Source of the DNA: an endosymbiont of Escarpia spicata
Lineage (GTDB): Bacteria; Pseudomonadota; Gammaproteobacteria; Chromatiales; Chromatiaceae
Length of the DNA: 64,000 nt
Direction: 5' to 3'
Assembly: GCA_003349915.1 (NCBI GenBank)
Contig: QFXE01000011.1
Span: 1 to 64,000, forward strand
Shown here: positions 9,309-18,826 of the stretch, one piece after another
Layout of the letters: each line of letters begins with the position of its first letter
Numbering within the stretch: the stretch's first letter is position 1
Notes under the pieces: model-generated
The model's database searches: none
What the model saw: the letters and a program-made list of their open reading frames with translations, nothing else
What the model was told of the DNA's origin: nothing
Made by a program: the position numbers and the translations under genes

Positions 9309-10436
9309 ATGCGAAACATTCAGACATTCGGATTACTGGCAGTCATTCTACACCTTGGCGGATGCGCAATAGCGCCAGGCATGCATATGCAGGATTCGGC
9401 GGGGGGGAGCACTGTCAGTGTGCCCGTTCTTTCCTCTGATGGAGAATACACCCAGGAAAAGCTGAACATACATGAAATCACCGGCGAACTGATAGTCGAA
9501 CAGGAAGCGCTTCTCTATCCGCAGCAGACTGGTTCAGCATCCCCCGAACAACCGGAATACCAGTACCACATCGGGCCTGGCGACGTTCTCAGTATCATTG
9601 TGTGGGACCACCCGGAACTAACCATTCCCGCCGGACAGTTTCGCGATGCGAAGACAGCCGGCACATTGGTCGGACCGGACGGGATGATCTTTTATCCCTA
9701 CGCCGGAAAAATCGACGTCAACGGTCTGACCGTCGAAGAGATCCGGGATGCGCTGACCAGGAAACTGTCCCACTTCATAGAGAATATTCAACTCGACGTG
9801 AGGGTTGCGGACTACCGAAGCCAGCGCGTCTACGTGGTCGGCGAGGTCAATAACCCAGGTATCTACCCGGTGACCGATGTGCCGATGACCGCACTGGAAG
9901 CGATCAACCGGGCAGGTGGTTTTACGCTGGATTCCGACCGTCGCCAACTAACGTTGACGCGCCAGGGCGAGACTTACCGTGTCGACATGCTGGCCCTGTA
10001 CGAGAATGGAGATGCTTCGCGCAATCTTCTTCTGCAACACGGTAATGTGCTCTACGTTCCCGATCGGATCAACAACAAGATCTTTGTTCTCGGTGAAGTA
10101 CGTAACCCATCCTCCTATCTGATGAACAAGGGCCGCAAGACACTGGCCGAGGCACTTGCCGATGCCGGTGGCGTCGACCAGAACTCTTCAAATCCCGCGC
10201 GGGTCTATGTCATTCGAGGCAGTGACACTCCGAAGGTATTTCATCTCAACGCGAGTTCGCCTGACGCGCTCATCCTGGCGGACAGGTTTCCGTTGTTTCC
10301 GCACGATGTTGTCTATGTGGACACCGCCGAGGTGGTGCGCTGGAATCGCGTAATGTCCCAGATCCTACCGACGATAAAGATTCTGGAGATGGCCAGCCGG
10401 ACAGATTTTCCTCTGTTCCAGGGTAATGGCAATTGA
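9309..10436 (+). CDS. Wza-like outer-membrane polysaccharide export lipoprotein
   Basis: Forms the periplasmic/outer-membrane channel for exopolysaccharide. From the ATG at 9309 the protein starts with a lipoprotein signal ending in the lipobox LGGC, so it is lipid-anchored. The polysaccharide-export (Poly_export) domain begins at YHIGPGDVLSIIVWDHPEL, followed by two SLBB domains with the repeated theme VYVVGEVNNPGIYPV and IFVLGEVRNPSSYLM. About 375 residues, normal for Wza homologues. A GTG seven codons upstream (9288) is an alternative start. It is 22 bp ahead of the Wzc-like gene, the usual Wza-Wzc pairing. Confidence 0.9.
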   Translation: MRNIQTFGLLAVILHLGGCAIAPGMHMQDSAGGSTVSVPVLSSDGEYTQEKLNIHEITGELIVEQEALLYPQQTGSASPEQPEYQYHIGPGDVLSIIVWDHPELTIPAGQFRDAKTAGTLVGPDGMIFYPYAGKIDVNGLTVEEIRDALTRKLSHFIENIQLDVRVADYRSQRVYVVGEVNNPGIYPVTDVPMTALEAINRAGGFTLDSDRRQLTLTRQGETYRVDMLALYENGDASRNLLLQHGNVLYVPDRINNKIFVLGEVRNPSSYLMNKGRKTLAEALADAGGVDQNSSNPARVYVIRGSDTPKVFHLNASSPDALILADRFPLFPHDVVYVDTAEVVRWNRVMSQILPTIKILEMASRTDFPLFQGNGN

Positions 10437-10458
10437 ACGAATCCTGGAGCGGTAGACC

Positions 10459-12666
10459 TTGAGCAGAGATCCGCGACCACAGCAGTCAGGGACGCGTCAC
10501 GCCCTGCCCTACCCCCCCACAGAACAGGAATTAAGCCTACACGATTACCTCGGCATTCTGATCGGTGCGCGCTGGATGATAACTGCGGTTGTTGCGATCT
10601 CTCTTCTAATTGGGGCTGCCGTGGCTTTTTTGTCATCTCCAGTGTTCGAGGCCGACGCATTGATCAAGGCAGAAGAGGAGGCGAGCACCCTATCCGCTCT
10701 GGATCAAGTCAACTCCCTGTTTGCAGACCAGTCCCCGGTCAACGCAGAGATCGAATTTCTTAACTCCCGGCGAGTCCTCGGCAGAGCGGTTGACAATCTG
10801 CGCCTCGACGTAAAAGCGACTCCCCTCTATTTCCCACTGGTCGGTGAGTTTCTGGCCCGCCGTTTCCATGGGAGCGAAGGGGATCTGGCCAAACCGCTGC
10901 TCGGCCTTGAGGGCTATTCCTGGGGTGGTGAATGGATCGAAGTCACGGAACTTAACGTGCCGGCGAACCTGCTCGATGTCACCCTGACACTGGTGATGCT
11001 GGATTCCCAGCGTTATCGGCTGTTCGATCCAGACGGTGGACTGCTGCTTGAGGGACAGGTGGGTGAGAACCCGCAGTCACTCCCTGGTACCGCCGAACTA
11101 CGGCTCAGGGTCAGCGGACTGCAGGCGCACCCTGGAAGCCGGTTCAACCTGGTTCGACAGGCACGGCTAACGGCGATCAAGGCGCTGAAGGATCGTTTCT
11201 CCGCGAAGGAAACAAGCCGTCAATCGGAATTGATTCGATTGACACTGTCGGGGTCAAATCGGCAGAAAACCGCAGTGATCCTGAATGAAATCATCCGTAT
11301 ATTCGTGGAACAGAAGTCAAGATTCCTTTCCGTGGAAGCCGAAAGAACCCTCGATTTCCTGCAGGACCAGCTTCCCGAGCTGCGCGCCGCTATGGAAAGG
11401 GCAGAGTCCGCTCTCAATGACTTCCGCCTGAAACAGGGGTCTGTGGATCTGCCGCTGGAGACACAATCCGTCCTGAAAAGCACCGTGGCAGTTGACGCAC
11501 AGACCACGGAACTGCGTCAGAACCGGGACGAGCTGCGACAAAAATTCACTGAGGCTCATCCCAGTATAGTAGCGCTGGACGCCCAACTGACGCGCCTGCG
11601 CCAGGAGAAACGCAGCCTGATTTCAAAAATCAAGGATCTGCCTGAAACACAGCAGCAGATGTTGCGTCTATCCCGCGACGTGGAGGTTACAACCAAACTC
11701 TACACGGAGCTGCTCAAAAGTTCCCAGGAACTGCGCGTAGCCAAGGCAAGCAGCGTCAGCAACGTACAGATCATCGACCCGGCATTGACATCGGGCGAAG
11801 CGGTCAAGCCCCGCAAAGCCCAGATTCTTCTCATTGCCCTGCTGGCCGGGTTATTCATCGCGATACTGAGCGCCTTCATACGCCGGGCCCTGGAACTGAG
11901 CGTATACGATCCGAACCAGATCGAGGCCAGGCTCGGCATTCCGGTATTTGTGACACTGCCTAACAGCAAAGCACAAAGATGCCTGAAGAGACTGCAAAAG
12001 AAAAGTGATGATGTATCACTCCTTGCGGCAATACAGCCTGACGACCCGACTGTGGAGGGATTGCGAAGCCTGCGATCGACCCTGAATCATGTGCTCACAC
12101 AGGTACCGAACCGGCTGCTCCTGGTAACGGGACCCAAGAGCGGCGTCGGCACAAGTTTTGTGGCGGCGAACCTGGGCGCAGTACTGGCCAGTGGGGGAGA
12201 TCGCGTCTGCATCATCGATGCGGATTTGCGTAATGGAAGGCTTAACCACCACTTCGGAAAAAAGAGCGACCCGGGCTTAACAGAAATCCTGCTCGGCAAT
12301 CTGACACTGGACGATGCGTTGCAGAAAACCAGTCTCGATCACCTGCATCTCCTGCCCGCTGGTGGATCAGTTGAAAACCCGGCGGAGCTTCTGATGAAGA
12401 AGCGCTTTGCGAAAGTGTTGGATACCATGCAGACCCATTACGACCGCGTGATCCTGGATTCCCCACCTTTGCTTGAAGTTGCCGACGCGGTGATATTAGG
12501 CCAGCACGCCGGCGCTGCCCTGCTGGTGGTGAAAGCCGGCGAGCATAACCTGTCGGAACTGGAGCACTCGGTCAAACGCCTGTGGCAGGGCGGGGTTGAG
12601 CTGCGCGGAATTGTAGTCAACGGGACTAACAACGATCAGCGTGACAAACACCATCCCCGGGGATGA
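10459..12666 (+). CDS. Wzc-like chain-length determinant / tyrosine-kinase-type ATPase
   Basis: Inner-membrane co-polymerase controlling polysaccharide length and export. The N-terminal Wzz domain opens with a membrane helix (about residues 35-58). A long coiled-coil periplasmic region (about 285-415) follows, with a second helix near 455-475. The C-terminal P-loop domain carries Walker A GPKSGVGTS (about residue 557), Walker A' IIDADLRNG and Walker B VILDSPP. The tail ends GTNNDQRDKHHPRG and has no tyrosine cluster, so the usual autophosphorylation tail is missing. The start is a TTG at 10459, chosen because the conserved LHDYLGILIGARW segment lies right after it and no ATG fits. It overlaps the flippase gene by 4 bp. 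Confidence 0.88.
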   Translation: MSRDPRPQQSGTRHALPYPPTEQELSLHDYLGILIGARWMITAVVAISLLIGAAVAFLSSPVFEADALIKAEEEASTLSALDQVNSLFADQSPVNAEIEFLNSRRVLGRAVDNLRLDVKATPLYFPLVGEFLARRFHGSEGDLAKPLLGLEGYSWGGEWIEVTELNVPANLLDVTLTLVMLDSQRYRLFDPDGGLLLEGQVGENPQSLPGTAELRLRVSGLQAHPGSRFNLVRQARLTAIKALKDRFSAKETSRQSELIRLTLSGSNRQKTAVILNEIIRIFVEQKSRFLSVEAERTLDFLQDQLPELRAAMERAESALNDFRLKQGSVDLPLETQSVLKSTVAVDAQTTELRQNRDELRQKFTEAHPSIVALDAQLTRLRQEKRSLISKIKDLPETQQQMLRLSRDVEVTTKLYTELLKSSQELRVAKASSVSNVQIIDPALTSGEAVKPRKAQILLIALLAGLFIAILSAFIRRALELSVYDPNQIEARLGIPVFVTLPNSKAQRCLKRLQKKSDDVSLLAAIQPDDPTVEGLRSLRSTLNHVLTQVPNRLLLVTGPKSGVGTSFVAANLGAVLASGGDRVCIIDADLRNGRLNHHFGKKSDPGLTEILLGNLTLDDALQKTSLDHLHLLPAGGSVENPAELLMKKRFAKVLDTMQTHYDRVILDSPPLLEVADAVILGQHAGAALLVVKAGEHNLSELEHSVKRLWQGGVELRGIVVNGTNNDQRDKHHPRG

Positions 12667-14006
12667 TGGGTAATTTGCACATGAATTTCCATCATCTCAA
12701 TGAACACCTGATGGAGATCATCCGAGGCGCAACGACCGCCTTCGTATTAAAGGTCATAGCCGCAGGGCTGGCCTTCGTACTGAATATTCTGCTTGCACGT
12801 CAACTCGGTAGCGAGGGCGTGGGTATCTATTTTCTCGCCCTGGCTATCATCACCTTCGGCAGTACCCTGGGTAAGTTCGGCACCGACATTCTGGCCATGC
12901 GGGAGGTCGCCCGACAAGCAGCAAGGGGCGACTGGTCGATGATATCGGTGCTGCACCGCCACTGTCTGCGCATTCTCCTGACAGCGGCGCTGCCTGTAGC
13001 CCTGCTGACAGCCCTCCTGTCCGACACCATTGCGTCGGATCTTTTCGGCAAGCCACAACTGGCGGAGCCTCTGCTATGGATGTCTCTCGGCATCATCCCC
13101 CTGGCTGTGTTCAACCTCTATGCCCACTCACTGAAGGGACTCAAACGAATCAAAGCGGCAGTGTCTGTGCAGAGCGTCTGGCTACCGGCGCTCGCTATCC
13201 CCGGAGTCCTGATCCTGACCCCGGCTTTCGGCGTTGTGGGAGCCGCCTGGGCCCATGTGGGAGCTGCACTCCTCACCACAGCCATCGCCATATTATTCTG
13301 GAAGGGTGCTCTGCAGGAATCCCCTGTCTCAGGTGGACAGTCGCTGCCCCCTGCCCTGCTCAACAGCGCCCGGCCGTTACTGGTGATTGCCCTGCTGACC
13401 CTCGCGATCAAATGGTCATCGACTTTTTTTCTCGGATTATGGGGGACAGCAAGCGATGTCGGCATTTTCAACATCGCCCAGCGCACGGCCCTGCTTACAA
13501 GCTTCATCCTGATTACGGTAAACAGCATCTCCGCACCAAAATTCGCGGAGCTGCATCAACGTGGCGACATGCAGGCACTGGAGGCCACTGCAGTGGGTGC
13601 GGCGCGGCTCATGACCCTGCTCGCACTGCCGGTTCTGGCTGTGTTTCTGCTTTTCCCTGACTGGGTACTGCGGTTGTTCGGCGCCGAGTTCGCAGAGGGC
13701 GGCACGATTCTCTCCATCCTTGCCCTGGGCCAGTTCGTCAACGTGGCCACGGGTTCCGTCGCCTATCTTCTGATGATGACGGGCCACGAGAAGCTGATGA
13801 GAAATAATATTATTTTCTGCGTAGCAATCAATCTGGTATTGAACCTGATACTGGTGCCGCGATACGGAATTATGGGGGCGGCGGTGGCAACGTCCGTCAC
13901 CATGGCAAGCCAGAATCTTGTTGCCGCAATCCTGGTATGGCGAAATCTGGGCATTGTCACCCTGCCCTTTACAGCACGAATAGGTAAACGGGAGTCACAA
14001 GTGTAA
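12663..14006 (+). CDS. Wzx-like polysaccharide flippase (MOP superfamily)
   Basis: Predicted to flip lipid-linked oligosaccharide units across the inner membrane. The 447 residues are mostly hydrophobic, with about 12-14 transmembrane helices spread over the whole length, beginning with FVLKVIAAGLAFVLNILLAR and the typical QLGSEGVGIYFLALAI pattern of polysaccharide synthesis flippases. The start overlaps the stop of the upstream Wzc-like gene (ATGATGG), indicating translational coupling; an in-frame ATG at 12681 is an alternative. No unusual features. Confidence 0.88.
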   Translation: MMGNLHMNFHHLNEHLMEIIRGATTAFVLKVIAAGLAFVLNILLARQLGSEGVGIYFLALAIITFGSTLGKFGTDILAMREVARQAARGDWSMISVLHRHCLRILLTAALPVALLTALLSDTIASDLFGKPQLAEPLLWMSLGIIPLAVFNLYAHSLKGLKRIKAAVSVQSVWLPALAIPGVLILTPAFGVVGAAWAHVGAALLTTAIAILFWKGALQESPVSGGQSLPPALLNSARPLLVIALLTLAIKWSSTFFLGLWGTASDVGIFNIAQRTALLTSFILITVNSISAPKFAELHQRGDMQALEATAVGAARLMTLLALPVLAVFLLFPDWVLRLFGAEFAEGGTILSILALGQFVNVATGSVAYLLMMTGHEKLMRNNIIFCVAINLVLNLILVPRYGIMGAAVATSVTMASQNLVAAILVWRNLGIVTLPFTARIGKRESQV

Positions 14007-14019
14007 TGGATCACAGCAA

Positions 14020-14904
14020 GTGAACTCACGCTCTGTGAAACCGATCGATGTAATGATAATCGGAGCCGAGAAATCGGGCACCACCTCGCTTGTTCGATAT
14101 GTCGGAAGTCATCCCCAGGTCTGCACCCATGACAAACGGGAGATGAACTACTTCGTCAATGACGAGGAGTTCGAAGAGGGATATCCAGCTGCCTATGCCC
14201 GCTATTTTTCCCCCTGTACAGATACTGGGATCAGGATTATCGCCAAGAGCGTCGCAGTCAGCGGAAACCTAACCGCCGTGCAGCGCCTGCATACACACAA
14301 TCCCGACATACATTTGGTAATGGTGTTGCGCAACTCAATCGACAGGGCCTATTCCGCCTATTGGCATGCCAAACGTCGGGGCTGGGAGGATGCGGCAGAT
14401 TTTGAGACCGCCATCGCTCGGGAACTGTCGGCGGAGTGTGATGAATCCAAAGATGGCGATGACGGCACAACCTACCTTAGAAAAGGGATCTACGCTGATC
14501 AGATAGCCGCATTACAGATGATTTTCAGCCCCCGGCAGGTACATGTATTTACGTTTGACGAATTAAAGGAGAACCCGCTGAGCATCTGTCGTGCGCTGTT
14601 TTCAGTGATCGGCGTGGATGAATCGTTTGAACCTGATGTCTCACTACGCTTCAACAAGGCAGCCCAAGCCAGGTCACCGCAACTGGCCAAAGTGCTCTCA
14701 TATCGCGGCAAGATTAAAAAAATCATCCGTCGTCTGCTGCCTCGCAGGGTATCCGACAGACTGAAACAGCGTCTTGTGTCCTGGAACGAGAAACCGCTGC
14801 AGACCCCGGCCATGAAAGCGGCAACAAGACGCAGACTCGAAGCCTATTTCAACCCACACAACAGACGGCTGGAAGAGCTGACCGGTCGCCCGTTTGACTG
14901 GTGA
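14020..14904 (+). CDS. Sulfotransferase 1 of the exopolysaccharide locus
   Basis: PAPS-dependent sulfotransferase, expected to transfer sulfate to a sugar hydroxyl or amine. The 5'-phosphosulfate loop is GAEKSGTTSL near residue 16, and the 3'-phosphate motif is VLRNSIDRAYSAYWH near residue 105, with the conserved Arg and Ser. Overall form resembles the heparan/chondroitin sulfotransferase-like bacterial family. The start is a GTG at 14020, immediately before the conserved VMIIGAEKSG strand. It lies directly upstream of a PAP phosphatase gene that would remove the inhibitory by-product. Confidence 0.87.
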   Translation: MNSRSVKPIDVMIIGAEKSGTTSLVRYVGSHPQVCTHDKREMNYFVNDEEFEEGYPAAYARYFSPCTDTGIRIIAKSVAVSGNLTAVQRLHTHNPDIHLVMVLRNSIDRAYSAYWHAKRRGWEDAADFETAIARELSAECDESKDGDDGTTYLRKGIYADQIAALQMIFSPRQVHVFTFDELKENPLSICRALFSVIGVDESFEPDVSLRFNKAAQARSPQLAKVLSYRGKIKKIIRRLLPRRVSDRLKQRLVSWNEKPLQTPAMKAATRRRLEAYFNPHNRRLEELTGRPFDW

Positions 14905-15020
14905 TTCCAGACCGATGATCAACAAGAAACAGGGCTTGTATGGCCCATTGCCAATCGGACGGGAGGATAGTCGCACACTCATCGAACATTGGCATTTTTC
15001 CAACAATAAAGGTTTGTAAC

Positions 15021-15809
15021 ATGTATCTGAATGAGATCATTCCAATAGCGATCGAAGCGGGCCGGGCCATCATGGATGTCTACGCCAAAGAGATCGACGT
15101 ACAGACGAAGTCGGACAACTCCCCGCTCACCGAAGCAGATCTTGCATCGCATAACATCATCGTGGAATCGCTGCACAGGCTTGACCCGGATATTCCAGTG
15201 TTGTCAGAGGAGTCAGATAGCATCCCCTTCGAGGTGCGCCGTTCCTGGACGCGTTTCTGGTTGATAGACCCATTGGACGGCACCAAGGAGTTCATCAAGA
15301 GAAATGGTGAGTTTACGGTAAACATAGCACTCATCGAGAACAACCAACCAGTGTTGGGGGTGGTCTATGCACCAGCGCTGGACCGGCTGTTTTACGGCAG
15401 CCTGGAAACAGGCGCATTCCGGCGCAGCGGTTCGGGGGAGGCTCATGCGATTTCCGCCACCCGGACCAGACAGAATCCCGTGCGGGTAGTGGGCAGCCGT
15501 TCCCACGCTGGAGAGAGCTTAAAGCACTTTCTCAACGAACTCGGCCCCCATGAACTGATCAGCATGGGCAGTTCCCTGAAACTCTGCCTGGTCGCTTCCG
15601 GTGAGGCGGACATCTACCCCAGATTGGGTCCCACCTCTGAATGGGATACGGCTGCTTCCCAAGCGGTGGTCGAAGCAGCTGGAGGAAGGGTGACTGACAC
15701 CGCAGGCAACATGTTGCGGTACGGTAAAAAGGAATCGATGTTGAATCCCTATTTTCTGGTGTTCGGCGATAGTGGATACCCCTGGCATGAACACTGCGGG
15801 CAGTCGTGA
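15021..15809 (+). CDS. cysQ: 3'(2'),5'-bisphosphate nucleotidase
   Basis: Hydrolyses PAP (3'-phosphoadenosine 5'-phosphate), the product of sulfotransferases, to AMP and phosphate. It is a member of the inositol-monophosphatase superfamily. Visible metal-binding motifs are LSEES near residue 65, WLIDPLDGTKEF near residue 85 and SEWDTAA near residue 208. At 262 residues it has the normal length. The frame is open to 14940, but the ATG at 15021 starts the family's N-terminus (MYLNEIIPIAIEAGRAI). Its place amid four sulfotransferases strongly suggests a dedicated role in keeping the sulfation pathway running. Confidence 0.93.
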   Translation: MYLNEIIPIAIEAGRAIMDVYAKEIDVQTKSDNSPLTEADLASHNIIVESLHRLDPDIPVLSEESDSIPFEVRRSWTRFWLIDPLDGTKEFIKRNGEFTVNIALIENNQPVLGVVYAPALDRLFYGSLETGAFRRSGSGEAHAISATRTRQNPVRVVGSRSHAGESLKHFLNELGPHELISMGSSLKLCLVASGEADIYPRLGPTSEWDTAASQAVVEAAGGRVTDTAGNMLRYGKKESMLNPYFLVFGDSGYPWHEHCGQS

Positions 15810-15846
15810 ATAGAAACCAAAGCAAGCGCCCAAACACCGTGATGAA

Positions 15847-17400
15847 TTGATTTTGGACCAGCGAGGCACAGGATTCAGGGCAAGGGTAAAGTCAGTGGGG
15901 TCTGCTGTGCTGGCTTCCGCACTGTTTTTGGGATCATTTGCCAAGGTGCAGGCTGGGGTCATAATCGAAGTGGACAGCCGAACACAAGCGCCCTTAAATC
16001 ACGGTGTCTACGGATTCAACAGCAACCTTGCGCCAGGTCATTTCGGGTTCCTCGATGACGAATTCATCAAGCATATCGGACCTCTACAACCGGTAATGTT
16101 GAGATTTCCTGGAGGCACCGTAGGTAATTTCTACCACCGGGCAGAAGAGGGGTTCCGCCTTGAAGAGATGGATATTACGCGCGCGGCAAGTCTCAATCGG
16201 GAGAATCTTGACAGATACCGGTCGCTGCAGAATTTGAGAAAGGGACGCTTCTCGTTCGACGACTTCATGCTGCTTTGTGAACGCTTTGGCATTGAGCCGC
16301 TGGTGGTTGTGAACCTGTCTACCGGCACACCGGAAGAGAGCGCGGCATGGGTGCGCTACGCCAAACAGAAGGGATACAAAATCAAGCGCTGGGAACTGGG
16401 CAACGAGTTCTATATCCGTATATACCGTGACCTGATCGGCGGCCCCGGGAAATATCTGCAAATCGCACGCAGACATGCAGATGCCATGCGCAGGGAGGAT
16501 CCGGAGATCCAACTGGCCGTCCCGGCATCTGGGACCGGCTTCTTTGCCGATTCGGGATCCAAAGGAGATTATCGACAACGATGGGACCAGGCCATGACGC
16601 AGGCCGACTTCGCCGATGCAATAGCCGTGCACGCCTATTGGCGGATGCCAGATACAGACAACCTCGACACCCTCTACCGCGACCTCTTCTCCAGGCTTGA
16701 ACAGCAATGGGATCCGGCGATGAAATACTATCGGGATCTATACGGCGACATGCCCTTATGGCTGACAGAATGGAACATCCGCGGTTTCGGCAACCGCACC
16801 ATGAACAATACACAGCTGCATGCCATGTTCATAGGCGATCATTTTATCCGCATCCTCAACAGCGATACCATTACACTCGCCGGCTATCATCAGATTGCGG
16901 CCAGAGGCAAATGGCCTTCACTCTTTTCCAAAGCGAAGAAGAAGGATATGTCACCAAAAGGCGCAACGGTAAAGCGGGCAGCATACTTTCCATTTCAGCT
17001 GATCGGTGAAGTCCTTGCCAAAGCAGAAAACCGCTACGATTTTACTATCGGCAACAATCCTAAAATCAAGGGGAGCCAGGGATTCCCGGCAGGATTCTCT
17101 GCGGTCAATGCTTCAGTCCTGGGTGGTGCGGAATCGCAATGGTATTTCCTGCTGCTCAACCGTAGCGGCGCCGAGCAGATCCTGAAAGTTCAGATCAACG
17201 GCACAAGGCTTGCGGGAGGATGGCAGTTGGATTGCGTTGCCAACAGGGATCTCGCCGCCACCAACGGTGGGAGCAAGACGTTCCCCTCGGCTGCTCCGCC
17301 TGAGGTGGCGATTTCGCGCCAGGCAGGAGAATGGGACAAACTCCTGTTACCGGGCAATTCATTCTGTTCAGCCATCTTTGATGATGCGCTGATCAACTGA
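15847..17400 (+). CDS. Secreted clan-A glycoside hydrolase, GH79/GH39/GH51-like
   Basis: Likely a periplasmic or secreted glycosidase that trims or cleaves the polysaccharide made by this locus. An N-terminal signal peptide (VGSAVLASALFLGSFAKVQA) precedes a TIM-barrel domain. The putative acid/base is Glu187 in WELGNEFY and the nucleophile is Glu308 in LTEWN, the Asn-Glu / Glu pairing of clan GH-A. A beta-sandwich-like C-terminus follows (about residue 410 on). The WELGNE motif is reminiscent of heparanase-like GH79 proteins, attractive beside sulfotransferases, but the family cannot be fixed by eye. The start is a TTG at 15847; no ATG precedes the signal peptide, so the exact start is uncertain. 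Confidence 0.7.
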   Translation: MILDQRGTGFRARVKSVGSAVLASALFLGSFAKVQAGVIIEVDSRTQAPLNHGVYGFNSNLAPGHFGFLDDEFIKHIGPLQPVMLRFPGGTVGNFYHRAEEGFRLEEMDITRAASLNRENLDRYRSLQNLRKGRFSFDDFMLLCERFGIEPLVVVNLSTGTPEESAAWVRYAKQKGYKIKRWELGNEFYIRIYRDLIGGPGKYLQIARRHADAMRREDPEIQLAVPASGTGFFADSGSKGDYRQRWDQAMTQADFADAIAVHAYWRMPDTDNLDTLYRDLFSRLEQQWDPAMKYYRDLYGDMPLWLTEWNIRGFGNRTMNNTQLHAMFIGDHFIRILNSDTITLAGYHQIAARGKWPSLFSKAKKKDMSPKGATVKRAAYFPFQLIGEVLAKAENRYDFTIGNNPKIKGSQGFPAGFSAVNASVLGGAESQWYFLLLNRSGAEQILKVQINGTRLAGGWQLDCVANRDLAATNGGSKTFPSAAPPEVAISRQAGEWDKLLLPGNSFCSAIFDDALIN

Positions 17401-17407
17401 CTGGGAA

Positions 17408-18826
17408 TTGGATCGCCGAGTGGACCGCCTGATATTTAACGTTGTACTGATTCTCGGTGCCTATCTGCCCTTCGAATCGTTGATGATGCGTTACCTGCCA
17501 GGTGCTGAGTCCCTGCAATCCATTCTATTCGTAGCGGTGGAAGCGTCGATCTATCTGCTGTTCGTTCTGCTGCTCACCACCCGCCTTGGAGATGGACGGC
17601 CTTTCAGGCGCACCCTGGTCGATCTCCCACTGTTGCTATTCGTAATGATTGCATTTGTATCGTTGGTAAAAAACGGCTCCGACCCCGTCCCGGCCGTTAC
17701 CAATCTTCGCTCACTACTTCGCTATGTGGTGCTCTTTTATATCCTGGCCAACCTGAGGTATAGACCGGAGCAGATCAGAATCGTCTTCCGGCTGATCATC
17801 ATTCTGGGTCTTATTCAGGCCACCATAGCAATCGTACAGTTCCTCGGCGGCGAGGGTATCAAGCAGTTCTTCTATCTACGCCTGATGGATACCGAAATCG
17901 CCGGCAAAACCCTGCTTACCAGAGATCCAACAACGGATCGAATCGGCGCCGGCATCGGCACCCTGGGGCAGCCGGGTATCCTGGCGATGTTTCTACTTGT
18001 TTCCCTGTCGGTTGCTGCAAGCGATTTTTTCATGGAGAGATCACGCCCGCTGCGGGAGACGATTTTTCTCGTCGTGGCGATAGCTTTGCTGATTCTGGGC
18101 ATACTCACTACCTACAAACGGGCAGCGATAATGCTGGGAGCCATCATCCCCATATTGGCACTGCTGCTCTCCGGCGACAGGCGCCGAATAGTACCGGGTA
18201 TGTTATTGCTGATGATCGGGGGTGCCCTGATGATCGCTGTAGACAGTGCGATGGAAAGTGGAAACATCGTCTCCGGACGTGAAGCGCGTGAGCACCAGGT
18301 TGCAGTGTTTGAACTGATGCGCCACCTCATGTCCGAAGAGTATTGGGCCAGGTCTGCAACCGCATCCCGACTCTGGTTCTTCAGAGAAGCGGCCGTTAGT
18401 ATATTCGGATCATTCAACCTGCTGGGATTCGGGCCTGATCCCGGTCACGCCATCCAGTTGTTTGTCGCAGACCGTTCCGGACTCAGTCAACTGCTCACCT
18501 ACAACTCCTACAGGGACGTCTACTGGATGGCGCTGCTCGTTTACTTCGGAATCCTGGGATTCAGCATCTGGATGTTCCTGCTCTGGCGACTGGGACGCAA
18601 TGCGAACCGTATTCGCAGATCGCAGCTACCCGTAACACCGATCGTGCGAAAACTTGCCGTCACCGTGCTGATTCTTGTTGTCGTCACTTTCATCTACACA
18701 TTTGTCGAGCGGACGCTCGTCATCCGTGCATACGCGTTTTATTTCTGGTTTCTCGTCGGGTTGCTGTCAGCCGCCGGTTATGGGTGGAGCAAAGATAACG
18801 CCAAGTCCCCTATCGAAACATCATGA
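17408..18826 (+). CDS. O-antigen ligase / Wzy-type polymerase family membrane protein
   Basis: Polytopic inner-membrane protein of 472 residues with about 11-12 predicted transmembrane helices and a large periplasmic loop around residues 285-375, the topology of the O-antigen ligase/polymerase (Wzy_C) superfamily. In this locus, with Wzx, Wza and Wzc partners, a polymerase role is more likely than ligation to lipid A. The start is TTG at 17408 with an alternative GTG at 17420. Its stop overlaps the next glycosyltransferase start (ATGA), showing tight coupling. Confidence 0.82.
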   Translation: MDRRVDRLIFNVVLILGAYLPFESLMMRYLPGAESLQSILFVAVEASIYLLFVLLLTTRLGDGRPFRRTLVDLPLLLFVMIAFVSLVKNGSDPVPAVTNLRSLLRYVVLFYILANLRYRPEQIRIVFRLIIILGLIQATIAIVQFLGGEGIKQFFYLRLMDTEIAGKTLLTRDPTTDRIGAGIGTLGQPGILAMFLLVSLSVAASDFFMERSRPLRETIFLVVAIALLILGILTTYKRAAIMLGAIIPILALLLSGDRRRIVPGMLLLMIGGALMIAVDSAMESGNIVSGREAREHQVAVFELMRHLMSEEYWARSATASRLWFFREAAVSIFGSFNLLGFGPDPGHAIQLFVADRSGLSQLLTYNSYRDVYWMALLVYFGILGFSIWMFLLWRLGRNANRIRRSQLPVTPIVRKLAVTVLILVVVTFIYTFVERTLVIRAYAFYFWFLVGLLSAAGYGWSKDNAKSPIETS

